A stretch of DNA of 64,000 nt from Bacteroidaceae bacterium (GCA_024401275.1 JAKSLJ010000002.1:62001-126000); one strand, 5' to 3'; counted from the first letter of the stretch, positions 7,596 through 16,780 are shown. The notes: a model not told the origin generated them from the letters alone. Made by a program: numbers and translations.

Positions 7596-9764
7596 TTACT
7601 TAATCATGACCTTCTTGCCATTCTTTATGACGATGCCACGGAAATCTTTGTTTACCTTCTGACCGTTGAGGTTGAAGAACTTAGATGATGTAAACGGTGA
7701 GTTCGTTATAGTTCCGATAGCATCTGGATTTGGACCATCATCTCCAGAACCTGGTTCATCTGACTTAACGATAAGGATTTCATCAAGGAAGAAGCGTCCC
7801 TTTGAAGGAGCACGGAAACGGAGGCTTGCCGTTTGACCTTCTACGGTAATAGTTGTCTCACAATCGTTCCATTTGTCAGTAACGAGTTCGAAGGTCGTTT
7901 CCTTGAATGTCGTTGTAGTATTGCTTGGGTCGGAGATTGTTATCTTTGGAACCTCATTACCGTAGCGACCCGCCTTGAAAGTAAGTTTGTACTCACCTGG
8001 CTCAAGATCTATAGCGGCTGTTGTTGCGATACCCGCCTGAGTATTTGTTCCGACAATCATGCACTTGCGTGCGCCTTTACCTGTTGCTGTAACCCATTCA
8101 TTGTCAGGATTGAAATCAGCGAACATGATGTCTGACCAAATGTCGTCATTACCGCCGGTACCCGAACATTTGTTGAAAGATTCATAATAAAGCGCACCTT
8201 CTGGTGCCTCTGGTGGAAGAATCGATTCTGTTTTATAGGAAATGGTATTGTCAGAATTGAGCGTAATGTCATAAAGTCTAATTGGACATACTGTATTACC
8301 ATCCATGTCGCCTGTATTCCATTCTAGTTCCACATAGTTTGTGGTCTTGTAGGGATAGAGGTCGCCCTTAATCTGTGAAGTTGATGTACATAAATAGCTT
8401 CCGTCAGCAGGGATGTATGTATAACGAGAGTACTGGTTAATTCGTTTATTCTCTTTGCAGTTTACTCGATTGGCATCCCAAACACTGGCATTATAGTCAA
8501 TATGAAGCACGCGCAAACCCTTTGCTCCATAGAAACCAGTTGCCCAACTCCTGCTTTGGATAGGTTCGAAAGCATAGAATTCGTTCTGGTTGTTAGGATT
8601 TCTCATGATATACACATCGCCGCCATCCTTGTCGGTTATAGGACGAAGGTCGATGTATTCCTTGTCAACTTCAAGCTCTGCAGGAGAAATCCAACCAGCA
8701 GTCATCTTCTCGTAGATTGAGAAAGGTGCAGGACGGAAGCTGTCACCATTATAGCTACCAGCGTCAAGGAGGTCCCAGTAGTCCATTGCTGTCAATCCAC
8801 AGCCTTCGCTAGAATTGCCACATACATCATAAAGGTCAGGATAACCAAGGCAATGGGCAAACTCGTGGCAGAAAGTACCGATACCGCTATCACGGTCGCC
8901 TTCGCCGAAGTTCCAATTTATCTCGTTTGCACAAGCATAAGTATCGAAAACCTTACCGCCAGCAGTCGGCCTATTATATCCAATACTTGACTCGTGAGGC
9001 CAGATGATTGTTGTGTCATCCTGCTTTGTTGCCTGACCATAGCCAGCATAAAGCACGAAAACCATCTCAATCTCGCCGTCATTATCCCAGTCATATTGCG
9101 CCCAGTCGTAGCTTGGATCTTTCTTGAGCTCAGTTATGGCTGTGCGAATCATTGTGCGCACATCATTTGTGTAGGTGCCGTGAGCTTTAGGCATTCGAAT
9201 GATTGGAGCGACATCAAAATCAACGGTGAACTTGTCGTTTGACTGGTCAAGGAAATATTGCTTCACGCTTTCTCCATAGCCTCTTTCTGCAAGTTCAGGG
9301 TTGCCTTCACTGCCTTCGTTGAGAGCTTTCTTGTAGAATTCAGGTGTGTGCTCTGGAAGGAACTGAATGTCCTGGAACTCAATCATGAGCACGAGTCCTT
9401 TCTGTACTCCTGTAAGCTGCTTGAAACCTGGGAGTTTCTGCTTGCCATTAGACATTTCGCCAAACTTATTTCCGAAATACTTCTCAAAGCGAGCCGCACG
9501 ATTGGCATTTACTTCTTCGCGTAATTCTTCCGCAGCTTCAAAAAGTTTGTTTGCGTCAGTTTTTACATAAGTGTTGTTTACTTTTATGTAGGCATCGCCT
9601 GTAGCACTACGCCAAAAATGGCAGAATTCATCACCGACAGCCTCTACTCTTACCTGACTTCCGTTAGCAAGAGTAATGGTTTTCCATTGACCGCGTTGAG
9701 CTGGAACGGCCATGGCAAATATCGCCATGAGGGCTAATAATTGTGTTAAGAAAAGCTTTTTCAT
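7596..9764 (-). CDS. Secreted M6-family metalloprotease with type IX-like C-terminal tail
   Basis: A zinc protease predicted to be exported. The 722-residue protein has a signal peptide (MKKLFLTQLLALMAIFAMAVPA), a propeptide-like region to about residue 115, then an M6 (immune inhibitor A-like) catalytic domain with the zinc motif HEFAH (H300-E301-H304) followed by CLGYPDLYD. After about residue 500 comes a beta-rich region resembling a carbohydrate/protein-binding domain. The end (SSKFFNLNGQKVNKDFRGIVIKNGKKVMIK region) matches the type A sorting tails used by the type IX secretion system in Bacteroidetes, implying surface display or release. The -7 box sits only 4 bp upstream of the start codon, so the mRNA may be nearly leaderless. 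Its substrate is unknown. Confidence 0.88.
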   Translation of the reverse strand: MKKLFLTQLLALMAIFAMAVPAQRGQWKTITLANGSQVRVEAVGDEFCHFWRSATGDAYIKVNNTYVKTDANKLFEAAEELREEVNANRAARFEKYFGNKFGEMSNGKQKLPGFKQLTGVQKGLVLMIEFQDIQFLPEHTPEFYKKALNEGSEGNPELAERGYGESVKQYFLDQSNDKFTVDFDVAPIIRMPKAHGTYTNDVRTMIRTAITELKKDPSYDWAQYDWDNDGEIEMVFVLYAGYGQATKQDDTTIIWPHESSIGYNRPTAGGKVFDTYACANEINWNFGEGDRDSGIGTFCHEFAHCLGYPDLYDVCGNSSEGCGLTAMDYWDLLDAGSYNGDSFRPAPFSIYEKMTAGWISPAELEVDKEYIDLRPITDKDGGDVYIMRNPNNQNEFYAFEPIQSRSWATGFYGAKGLRVLHIDYNASVWDANRVNCKENKRINQYSRYTYIPADGSYLCTSTSQIKGDLYPYKTTNYVELEWNTGDMDGNTVCPIRLYDITLNSDNTISYKTESILPPEAPEGALYYESFNKCSGTGGNDDIWSDIMFADFNPDNEWVTATGKGARKCMIVGTNTQAGIATTAAIDLEPGEYKLTFKAGRYGNEVPKITISDPSNTTTTFKETTFELVTDKWNDCETTITVEGQTASLRFRAPSKGRFFLDEILIVKSDEPGSGDDGPNPDAIGTITNSPFTSSKFFNLNGQKVNKDFRGIVIKNGKKVMIK

Positions 9765-9768
9765 GGGT

Positions 9769-9777
9769 GCAAAGTTA
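9769..9777 (-). promoter_or_regulatory. -7 box of the M6 protease gene, abutting its start
   Basis: The minus strand reads TAACTTTGC, ending 4 bp before the ATG at 9764. With the usual offset, transcription would begin at or within a few bases of the start codon. Confidence 0.6.
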
Positions 9778-9900
9778 ATAATATTTTCCGACCTAACAAA
9801 TTTATTTGTTTATTTTTTGCTTTTATCATATGTGTTCCTTGGGAATTTCATTATTATTGCAAAGGAATATGAATTGCTTTCCCAAGGATTTTATAACGGT

Positions 9901-10008
9901 TTCTTATAAGAAAATTTTCGTTTTCTTATAAGAAATTTTCGGTTTTCTTATAAGAGATTTTTTATTTTCTAGAAAGAAACTTTCTGCTTCCCTATAAGAA
10001 ATCATGTC
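9901..10008. repeat. Five-unit array of palindromic 22-bp repeats
   Basis: The core TATAAG recurs at 9905, 9927 and 9949 and in degenerate form at about 9971 and 9993, an exact 22-bp step. Units 1-3 contain the palindrome TTTCTTATAAGAAA or a near copy, separated by ATTTTCGG-like spacers. Units 4 and 5 have diverged. The array lies between the pyrC stop and the M6 protease promoter; both genes are leftward. Confidence 0.85.
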
Positions 10009-10022
10009 GTAATCCTAAGGAT

Positions 10023-11360
10023 TTAATCAAATAAGAGCTGTTCTCCTTTGATGGAATCGTTGAAGATTCCGCTGTTTAGAATGTGATTTCCGTTGCAGAA
10101 TGTGTGTATAACTGACCAGTGGAATTCGTCGCCTTCAAGTGGGCTCCAACCGCATTTGCTTTGAATTGTTTCCTTTGTCAGTTTCCATGTTTCGGAACTC
10201 TTTTTTACAATAGTGATGTCCGCCTTGTAGCCTTCCTTGAGAAAACCGCGCTTTGAAATGTGGAAAAGCTTTGCCGGATTCTGCGACATGAGACGCGAAA
10301 CAAGCTGAATATCATCGAATTTCTCAAGCATGGAAACGAGTGAGAACTGGAGCATTGGCATACCGGAAGTGGCTTTCAGACAACCGCCTTGCTTCTCTTC
10401 CCAGGTGTGAGGAGCATGATCGGTAGCTACGGTTGCAATTTTTCCTTCTCGTATGGCATTTATTATTGCCTGCTGATCTTCTTCTGTCTTGACGGCTGGA
10501 TTGCATTTTATGCTTGAACCGCGAGTTTTATAGTCGCTGTCGTTGAAGACAATGTGTGGCAAGCAAGCTTCAAAAGTGATGGGAAGTTCAAGCTGCTTGG
10601 CTGATTCCGTGAAGATTTCCGCCTCTTCTTTTGTTGAGATGTGAGCTATGTGGAGCTTTGTGTTGTTCTGCTTTGCAAGTACCATTGCTTGAAGAGACGA
10701 TTTCTTGCAAGCTTCGCGATTGCGGATTATCGGATGCAAAGAAACATCGGCATCTTCACCATAGAGCATTTTGACTTCTTGTGTCTGCTCCTTTATGATG
10801 TCGTTGTCCTCGCAATGAGCCATTACAATAAGGTCGTTTTCGGCTGCTGTCTTGAATACTTTGTTCAAAGCCTCCTCGCCATCAACGAGCATATTTCCTG
10901 TAGAACTACCCATGAAAAGCTTCACGCCAGGAGTTGTCTTCTTGTCAATGTCCTTGAAAAGATGAGTGTTCTCAGTTGTTGCGCCAAAGAAGAAAGCGTA
11001 GTTTACATGACTTTTCTCTGCTGCAAGTTGCTGTTTTTGCTTAAGTGTCTCAAGGTCAGTGGTTTGCGGAACGCAGTTTGGCATGTCGAAATACGAGGTA
11101 ACACCACCAAAAGCGGCTGCTCTGCTTTCGCTTTCCATGTCAGCTTTTTGCGTAAGACCTGGTTCGCGGAAATGGACATGAGTGTCAATGACACCAGGCA
11201 TTACGCAGCAACCTGTAGCGTCTATAATTTCCGTGTTATCTGGAATACTTGCCATTTTTCCTTCGCAAATGGCTTGAATCTTGTCGTTTGAAATCAAAAT
11301 ATCGCCAACAAAGACTCTGTCTTCGCTGACGATATTTCCGTTTTGTATGAGGTAATTCAT
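10023..11360 (-). CDS. pyrC: Dihydroorotase
   Basis: Cyclises N-carbamoyl-aspartate to dihydroorotate, the third step of pyrimidine synthesis. The 445-residue amidohydrolase has the metal-binding HxH in DTHVHFREPG (H61, H63), further metal ligands in VMAHCED and LHIAHIST, and the catalytic aspartate region TDHAPHTWEEK. Length and motifs fit the class I (PyrC/AllB-like) dihydroorotases of Bacteroidetes. An allantoinase assignment is less likely given the FREPG motif and the absence of purine-catabolic neighbours. It follows the DUF4369 lipoprotein by 39 bp and probably shares its transcript. Confidence 0.93.
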   Translation of the reverse strand: MNYLIQNGNIVSEDRVFVGDILISNDKIQAICEGKMASIPDNTEIIDATGCCVMPGVIDTHVHFREPGLTQKADMESESRAAAFGGVTSYFDMPNCVPQTTDLETLKQKQQLAAEKSHVNYAFFFGATTENTHLFKDIDKKTTPGVKLFMGSSTGNMLVDGEEALNKVFKTAAENDLIVMAHCEDNDIIKEQTQEVKMLYGEDADVSLHPIIRNREACKKSSLQAMVLAKQNNTKLHIAHISTKEEAEIFTESAKQLELPITFEACLPHIVFNDSDYKTRGSSIKCNPAVKTEEDQQAIINAIREGKIATVATDHAPHTWEEKQGGCLKATSGMPMLQFSLVSMLEKFDDIQLVSRLMSQNPAKLFHISKRGFLKEGYKADITIVKKSSETWKLTKETIQSKCGWSPLEGDEFHWSVIHTFCNGNHILNSGIFNDSIKGEQLLFD

Positions 11361-11399
11361 ATAATGAATTTCTGAAAACTTTGTGAATCGTAATCTATT

Positions 11400-12233
11400 T
11401 TACTTTATACTGTCTGAAGGAGTTGCAAGTTCCTGTGGAGTAGGGACCTCTGCACTCGGAGCAGGTGCGCTTTCTGGCATGGCTTCGGCAGGTGCTTGTT
11501 GGTTTGGAAGTTCAATTGTTCCGTTCATTACTCCTTCAAAATATTCTGCTTTTTCCATGTAGAACTTCACGTAAGGATCGTTCTTGAACTCTTCGTTGGC
11601 TTTCATCAAGATTGATTCCACCCAATCGTTCTTTTCCGGATATCCGCCTTGCATGAGCATTGGCAAAGTGAAGTATTGGAAAGCGGCTGCTGCAAGAGGA
11701 GAATCGAAATTCTCGCTTATGAACTTTGTTATAATGGATTCTTTCTTTGTGACAAGCTTCTGGAATTCATTACTGAGCTTCATCTTGAGCGAATCTTCGT
11801 TTTCTCCGTTCATGATTCCCTGGCTTTCTTTGCGTGAAAGCTCCGAGATGTCGCTGTCTATCTTGTCGAGTTTCTTGCGGAAAGAAGTGAATTTGTCGTT
11901 GAGAACAGTTCCTGTTACATTCTGGTTTGCTGAGTTTAGCGAGATCAGAATTTCTCCATCTTCAAGGATAAGTGGCATGATAGGAGAATTCTCTATTGTG
12001 ATAAAAGCCAGGGCAACAGAATCTGTTTTGCCCGTAAACTTGAACTGGCCATGGAGAACATCGCAAGAATCAAGGTTTGCCATGTCCTCGTTCTTGAATG
12101 TCTTCAAATAGAATTTCTGACCGTCAAGATTTGAAACATCCGACGAACCTTTAATGTTATATGAAGCGCCGCAAGATGACAAAACGAATGCAACGGCACT
12201 ACACATTATTATATATAAGGAGTATCTGTTCAT
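11400..12233 (-). CDS. DUF4369-like lipoprotein
   Basis: 277 residues with a lipoprotein signal (VAFVLSSCGAS, Cys at about 21). Residues 25-125 resemble the beta-rich DUF4369 domain (IKGSSDVSNLDGQKFYLKTFKN, then ITIENSPIMPLILEDGEILISL), which in Bacteroidetes often precedes thioredoxin-like domains. Here no CxxC thioredoxin follows. Instead there is a charged helical region (about 130-235) and a Pro/Ala-rich C-terminus (QQAPAEAMPESAPAPSAE). It is probably anchored in a membrane facing the periplasm. Function unknown. Confidence 0.75.
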   Translation of the reverse strand: MNRYSLYIIMCSAVAFVLSSCGASYNIKGSSDVSNLDGQKFYLKTFKNEDMANLDSCDVLHGQFKFTGKTDSVALAFITIENSPIMPLILEDGEILISLNSANQNVTGTVLNDKFTSFRKKLDKIDSDISELSRKESQGIMNGENEDSLKMKLSNEFQKLVTKKESIITKFISENFDSPLAAAAFQYFTLPMLMQGGYPEKNDWVESILMKANEEFKNDPYVKFYMEKAEYFEGVMNGTIELPNQQAPAEAMPESAPAPSAEVPTPQELATPSDSIK

Positions 12234-12290
12234 ATTATTTTTGCAAAAGAATTAAGGACAGGGTTGTTGATTCTGTCTATTAAAACGCGT

Positions 12291-12321
12291 GCAAATTTAC
12301 TAACTTTCGCAATAATTACAA
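12291..12321 (-). promoter_or_regulatory. Promoter of the DUF4369 lipoprotein-pyrC unit
   Basis: The minus strand has TTG (12321-12319), 19 bp, then TAAATTTGC (12299-12291), about 57 bp before the start codon. Confidence 0.7.
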
Positions 12322-12322
12322 T

Positions 12323-12360
12323 GAAAATCCCCCATAATTTTCATTAAGGGGGAGAATTTT
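12323..12360 (-). terminator. Terminator after the small membrane protein gene
   Basis: Arms GAAAATCCCCC and GGGGGAGAATTTT (plus strand) pair around an AT-rich loop; on the minus strand the stem is followed by TTTTCATT. It overlaps the 3' end of the small membrane protein gene. Confidence 0.6.
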
Positions 12361-12811
12361 AAGATTTTTTAATAAGATTGGCTATTCTATGTGTGGTATA
12401 AACCTCCAAAATGGCTGCTATAAGTAGAAATACAATCCAATTATTGTTGATATATTGTGCATAGAAATTGAGCTGCTCGATACTGCCGCAAAAGAATGGA
12501 TAGGCAAAACGGAAAGTCTTTTCCATGAGGAAGATTCCTGCTAGAATAAAAGCTATGTCTCCTATGATCTGAATTTTGCGTATTCTGTTCAAAGTGATGT
12601 CGTTGCCCTCATATTTCTGCAATATCTGCATAAGAGCAAAGCAAATTGCACCAACGAGGAAGATGCAAGCGCCTGTTTTGTGCCAAATTTCTGCTGATTC
12701 AGTTGGTATAATGACAGGTATATCGGCAGCAAGATTAGCCAATGCGCCGATAACCATCATGATTCCTCCCGACAGAAAGATATATGTCTGGGACTTAGTT
12801 AATTCCTTCAT
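12359..12811 (-). CDS. Small integral membrane protein of unknown function
   Basis: 150 residues with four predicted membrane spans (about 9-30, 45-63, 82-98 and 123-140) and a basic C-terminus (HRIANLIKKS). I do not recognise a family. The start overlaps the end of divIC by 17 bp, so the two are translationally linked; a role at the cell envelope or division site is only a guess from that. Confidence 0.7.
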   Translation of the reverse strand: MKELTKSQTYIFLSGGIMMVIGALANLAADIPVIIPTESAEIWHKTGACIFLVGAICFALMQILQKYEGNDITLNRIRKIQIIGDIAFILAGIFLMEKTFRFAYPFFCGSIEQLNFYAQYINNNWIVFLLIAAILEVYTTHRIANLIKKS

Positions 12812-13115
12812 GCTTGTGGTCAGTTGAGAATACGAAGATATCCTCGTCGTCAGCCTTCATAAGATACTTCTCGCGTGCAATCTTTGTGATGGCATGCGGG
12901 TCAGTTTGAATCATCTTAATAGTGTGCTGACTCTCATCATAGATTTTGTTGTAATCGCTGATTTCGTTCTCTAGATTATCAATTTCGTTTTGATACTCCA
13001 GATGCTGCAAGATACTGTTGTCGCCTGTAAAGCCGACAACCAATACACCAATTACAATTACAATCCAGTATTTGTTGTGTAAGATAAAACTTCCTATTTT
13101 ATTTATTAATGTCAT
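12795..13115 (-). CDS. divIC: Septum formation initiator family protein (FtsB/DivIC-like)
   Basis: A 106-residue bitopic membrane protein of the divisome. It has a short cytoplasmic N-terminus, one membrane span (about 16-30, YWIVIVIGVLVVGF), a coiled coil (about 38-66) and the family C-terminal block DPHAITKIAREKYLMKADDEDIFVF. FtsB/DivIC proteins bridge FtsL and FtsQ. A TAATTTTGC box (13131-13123) sits only about 8 bp before the start, giving a very short leader. It is transcribed away from dnaX. Confidence 0.85.
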   Translation of the reverse strand: MTLINKIGSFILHNKYWIVIVIGVLVVGFTGDNSILQHLEYQNEIDNLENEISDYNKIYDESQHTIKMIQTDPHAITKIAREKYLMKADDEDIFVFSTDHKHEGIN

Positions 13116-13122
13116 TTCAAGT

Positions 13123-13131
13123 GCAAAATTA
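13123..13131 (-). promoter_or_regulatory. -7 box of divIC
   Basis: The minus strand reads TAATTTTGC, 7 bp from the start codon. No matching -33 TTG is clear. Confidence 0.45.
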
Positions 13132-13175
13132 CAAAGTTTTTTTTATTTAAGCACTAATAATTGAAAAAAAAATCA

Positions 13176-13184
13176 TAAATTTGC
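13176..13184 (+). promoter_or_regulatory. -7 box of dnaX
   Basis: TAAATTTGC lies about 31 bp before the dnaX ATG. The nearest TTG (13161) is too close, so the -33 half is not convincing. Confidence 0.45.
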
Positions 13185-13215
13185 CACAATTTTTAAGATA
13201 TAGCACCTAAATATC

Positions 13216-15072
13216 ATGGAATATATAGTATCTGCTAGAAAATATCGCCCCTTGACGTTCGACTCTGTAGTCGGACAAAGTTCGTTGACTTCTACTCTGA
13301 AGAATTCAGTCAAGACAGGCAAACTTGCACATGCTTACCTTTTCTGCGGACCTCGCGGAGTAGGTAAGACAACTTGCGCCCGTATCTTCGCAAAAGTCAT
13401 AAACTGTACGAATCCAACAGGCGACGGTGATGCTTGCGGAGAATGTGAAAGCTGTCAGGCATTCAACGAGCAGCGTTCGTTCAATATTTTTGAACTTGAT
13501 GCGGCTTCAAACAATGGCGTAGAGCACATCAAGACACTGATGGAGCAGACGCGCATTCCGCCTCAGGTCGGTAAATACAAGGTATTTATCATAGATGAGG
13601 TCCATATGCTTTCAACTGCTGCCTTCAACGCTTTCCTGAAGACTCTTGAGGAACCACCTTCATACGTAATATTCATTCTTGCAACAACAGAGAAGCACAA
13701 GCTTCTGCCAACAATCATTTCTCGCTGTCAGATTTACGACTTCGAGCGAATGACTGTGCCAAATATTGTCAATCACCTTAAGATGGTGGCAGACAAGGAA
13801 GGCATAACTTATGAGGAAGAAGCGCTTAATGTAATTGCAGAAAAGGCGGATGGAGGTATGCGTGACGCTCTTTCTGTGTTTGATCAGGTGGCAAGTTTCT
13901 GTCAGGGCAACATAACATACGATAAGGTTATCGAAGACCTTAATGTGCTTGCGTCAGATACTTATTTCCAGATTGTAGATCTTTCGCTTCAGAACAATGT
14001 ATATGACATTATGGTTCTCGTAAACCAAACGCTTGCAAAAGGCTTTGACGGCGGCCAGCTTGTCAACGGACTTTCTGCTCATCTGCGTAATATCATGATG
14101 GCGAAAGATCAGAGAACTGTTGGTATGTTGCAGGCAAGTGCGGCTCAGAAGGAGAAGTATGTGGCTCAAGCTCAGAAGTGTTCTCCTACATTCATATATA
14201 AAGCTCTCAAGATATTGAATAGTTGCGATGTGAACTATCGCCAAAGCAGTAACAAGCGTTTGCTCGTGGAACTGACTCTCATAGAGGTGGCGCAGATAAC
14301 GCAGCCAGAAGAACCGGGATCGGGGCGTCGCCCTAACATGCTGAAAACCCTATTCAAAATCTTCATGAAACATAGGCAGTCGGGAACAGAAATGCCAGCG
14401 GAAAAGAAACAGATTTCCGTGACTGCTCAACCAAATGTTACGACTAACGTTTCTGCGCCGGTTAGCCAGCAGCCTTCGTCAAATGCAACTAATGTTGCCT
14501 CAAACTTGAAAACAGAGAAGCCTGCTACTGTACAAAGTGCAAACAACATTGATGTTGTTAAGGAAACTCCAAATCCAAAACCTCAGTCACCACAATCCGT
14601 TAACTTTACAAAAATTGCAACAGGAAGCGGTTTTTCGCTTAATGGATTGAAGAAAAGCGGGCAAAATCAACCAACTACTCAGGCAGCGGAAAACATCGTT
14701 GACGAAGATGAGAAGTTCACAGACGAGCAGCTTCTTCAAGAATGGTTTGCTATGTGCAACAGAATGCCAGAAAAGTTTACTGCCATGGCATCAAGATTGC
14801 GTAATCTGCTACCTGTCATTACGGAATTTCCGAAGGTTGAACTGGTGTTTACAAATCAGATGTTCCATGATGAGGTTTCCATAATTCGCTCGCGTATTCA
14901 GGCTACTTTGAGGAATTGCCTCCATAACAAGAACATAGTCCTTGAATTCCGAATTGCAAAACCGTCTATAAAGCCAATACTCTCGCAAAGAGAACGCTTC
15001 GAAAAAATCAAAGCAGAGAATGGTGCTCTTAAGGAGTTGTTTGAAACGCTCGGAATGACAATCGTCACGTAA
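13216..15072 (+). CDS. dnaX: DNA polymerase III subunit gamma/tau
   Basis: The clamp-loader ATPase of the replisome. The 618-residue protein has Walker A GPRGVGKTT (45-53), the zinc-binding cysteines C64, C74, C77 and C80, Walker B-like IIDEVHML, sensor SRCQIYDF and a C-terminal Pro/Gln/Asn-rich linker (about 385-515) before a tau-like domain. I did not find an obvious A-rich slippery site that would yield a short gamma form, so production of gamma is undecided. asnA and purN follow in the same direction; the gap to asnA is 53 bp. Confidence 0.95.
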   Translation: MEYIVSARKYRPLTFDSVVGQSSLTSTLKNSVKTGKLAHAYLFCGPRGVGKTTCARIFAKVINCTNPTGDGDACGECESCQAFNEQRSFNIFELDAASNNGVEHIKTLMEQTRIPPQVGKYKVFIIDEVHMLSTAAFNAFLKTLEEPPSYVIFILATTEKHKLLPTIISRCQIYDFERMTVPNIVNHLKMVADKEGITYEEEALNVIAEKADGGMRDALSVFDQVASFCQGNITYDKVIEDLNVLASDTYFQIVDLSLQNNVYDIMVLVNQTLAKGFDGGQLVNGLSAHLRNIMMAKDQRTVGMLQASAAQKEKYVAQAQKCSPTFIYKALKILNSCDVNYRQSSNKRLLVELTLIEVAQITQPEEPGSGRRPNMLKTLFKIFMKHRQSGTEMPAEKKQISVTAQPNVTTNVSAPVSQQPSSNATNVASNLKTEKPATVQSANNIDVVKETPNPKPQSPQSVNFTKIATGSGFSLNGLKKSGQNQPTTQAAENIVDEDEKFTDEQLLQEWFAMCNRMPEKFTAMASRLRNLLPVITEFPKVELVFTNQMFHDEVSIIRSRIQATLRNCLHNKNIVLEFRIAKPSIKPILSQRERFEKIKAENGALKELFETLGMTIVT

Positions 15073-15125
15073 CAAATAAACTAATAAATAATTAAGTAGG
15101 TAAAACCACATAAAACTAAACAAAT

Positions 15126-16163
15126 ATGTCTCAATTACTTAAACCAGCCAACTATCAAGCATTGCTTGACGCTCGTAAGACAGAGCAAGGCATTAAGCTC
15201 GTAAAGGATTTCTTTCAGCAGAACCTTTCTACAGAGCTTCGTTTGCATCGTGTAACAGCACCACTCTTCGTGATGCAAGGCCTCGGTATAAACGACAATC
15301 TTAACGGTACAGAACGCCCTGTAACTTTCCCAATCAAGGATCTCGGTGACAAGAAGGCTGAGGTAGTTCATTCGCTTGCAAAGTGGAAGCGTCTTTCGCT
15401 TGCAGAGCAGCAGATTCCAGAGGGATACGGCATCTATACTGATATGAACGCTATTCGTGCCGACGAAGAGCTTGATAATCTTCATTCTCTTTATGTTGAT
15501 CAATGGGATTGGGAAGCTGTAATAAATGAAGATCAGCGCAATCTTGATTTCCTTAAGGATGTCGTTCGTCGCATTTATGCTGCTATTCGTCGTACAGAGT
15601 TCCTTGTTTCTGAACATTACGACAATATCATACCATTCCTTCCTCGTGACATCCATTTCATCCATGCCGAAGAACTTCTTGAAATGTATCCAGAGCTCTC
15701 TCCAAAGGAGCGTGAAGACAAGATTGCCAAAGCTTATGGTGCAGTTTTCATTATTGGTATTGGTGGCAAACTTGCAAACGGTGAGAAACATGACGGTCGT
15801 TCTCCTGACTATGACGACTGGTCAACACCATCAGCTCCTGGTAAGAAGGGATTGAACGGCGACATCCTTATTTGGTATCCTGTTCTAAATCGTGCAGTTG
15901 AACTCTCTTCTATGGGTATCCGTGTTGACAAGGAGGCTCTTCTCCGTCAGCTTGATATCTGTGGTGACAACGATCGCAAGGAACTCTATTTCCACCAGCA
16001 GCTTCTCAACGATAAGCTTCCGCTTTCTATCGGTGGTGGTATCGGCCAGAGCCGTCTTTGTATGGTAATGCTTCACAAAGCTCACGTTGGCGAAATCCAG
16101 GCTTCTATCTGGCCTGAGGAAATGCGCAAGGAATGTAAGGAAGCAGGAATGCCTCTTATCTAA
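15126..16163 (+). CDS. asnA: Aspartate-ammonia ligase (asparagine synthetase A)
   Basis: Makes asparagine from aspartate, ammonia and ATP; related to class II aminoacyl-tRNA synthetases. At 345 residues it is close to E. coli AsnA. Recognisable parts are TAPLFVMQGLGINDNLNGTERPV, VHSLAKWKR, DQWDWE and the class II motif 3-like SIGGGIGQSRLCMVML. The start is set by MSQLLKPANYQALLDARKTEQGI, as in homologues. It is followed after 8 bp by purN. Confidence 0.96.
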   Translation: MSQLLKPANYQALLDARKTEQGIKLVKDFFQQNLSTELRLHRVTAPLFVMQGLGINDNLNGTERPVTFPIKDLGDKKAEVVHSLAKWKRLSLAEQQIPEGYGIYTDMNAIRADEELDNLHSLYVDQWDWEAVINEDQRNLDFLKDVVRRIYAAIRRTEFLVSEHYDNIIPFLPRDIHFIHAEELLEMYPELSPKEREDKIAKAYGAVFIIGIGGKLANGEKHDGRSPDYDDWSTPSAPGKKGLNGDILIWYPVLNRAVELSSMGIRVDKEALLRQLDICGDNDRKELYFHQQLLNDKLPLSIGGGIGQSRLCMVMLHKAHVGEIQASIWPEEMRKECKEAGMPLI

Positions 16164-16171
16164 ACTTTGCC

Positions 16172-16741
16172 ATGAAGAATATTGCTATTTTTGCCTCTGG
16201 ACATGGAACAAATGCCAGAGCGATAATGAAGTATTTCTCTGGCAATGAAGATGTTAAGGTTTCCCTTGTTGTTGCAACAAAGCCTGGAATAGGCGTTATC
16301 GAATTTGCCGCAGAAGCAAACGTCCCTTGCGAAGTCTGCTTGTCAAAGACCGACTTTGGACAGGGCGGTAAACTTGATTCTCTCTTGAAGGAGAACGAGA
16401 TTACTCACATCGTTCTTGCCGGTTGCCTTGCTTTCATACCTGCTTGGCTTACAACGCTTTATGAAGGCAAGATCGTTAATATCCATCCTTCTCTCTTGCC
16501 TAAGTACGGTGGTAAGGGTATGTATGGAGATCGAGTGCACGAAGCGGTTCTTGCAGCAAAGGAAAAAGAGTCGGGAATTACTATCCACATCGTGAACGAA
16601 GAGTTTGACTCTGGTCCTATCATCTTCCAAGCAAAATGCGAGGTAAAGGAAGACGATACTCCGGATTCACTTGCCACACGCATTCATGCACTTGAGCATA
16701 AACACTTCCCAGAAGTAATTGAGAAGTGGGTGATGGAGTAA
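16172..16741 (+). CDS. purN: Phosphoribosylglycinamide formyltransferase
   Basis: Transfers a formyl group from 10-formyl-THF to GAR in purine synthesis. The 189-residue protein shows the N-terminal ASGHGTNARAI loop, the catalytic NIHPSLLPKYGG (about 108-119) and DSGPIIFQ (Asp near 146), all expected of PurN. It is coupled to asnA with an 8-bp gap. The stop codon merges into a GC-rich palindromic element, and a strong bidirectional terminator follows. Confidence 0.95.
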   Translation: MKNIAIFASGHGTNARAIMKYFSGNEDVKVSLVVATKPGIGVIEFAAEANVPCEVCLSKTDFGQGGKLDSLLKENEITHIVLAGCLAFIPAWLTTLYEGKIVNIHPSLLPKYGGKGMYGDRVHEAVLAAKEKESGITIHIVNEEFDSGPIIFQAKCEVKEDDTPDSLATRIHALEHKHFPEVIEKWVME

Positions 16742-16780
16742 AAGCCCACCCAAGCCCTCCCGAATGGAGGGATGTTTAAT
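16741..16780 (+). repeat. Gene-boundary palindromic element, copy A
   Basis: AAAGCCCACCCAAG leads into a CCCTCCC...GGAGGGA hairpin and ends ATGTTTAAT. The first A is the last base of the purN stop codon. The layout is shared with copies at 16882, 32949, 33069, 48296, 48371 and 49148. Confidence 0.75.

Noticed and set aside
9901-10008. CRISPR array
   Set aside because: The repeats are contiguous at 22 bp without unique spacers, and no cas genes are present.
15135-15791. 218-codon open frame antisense to asnA
   Set aside because: asnA is certain; the antisense product has no family likeness.
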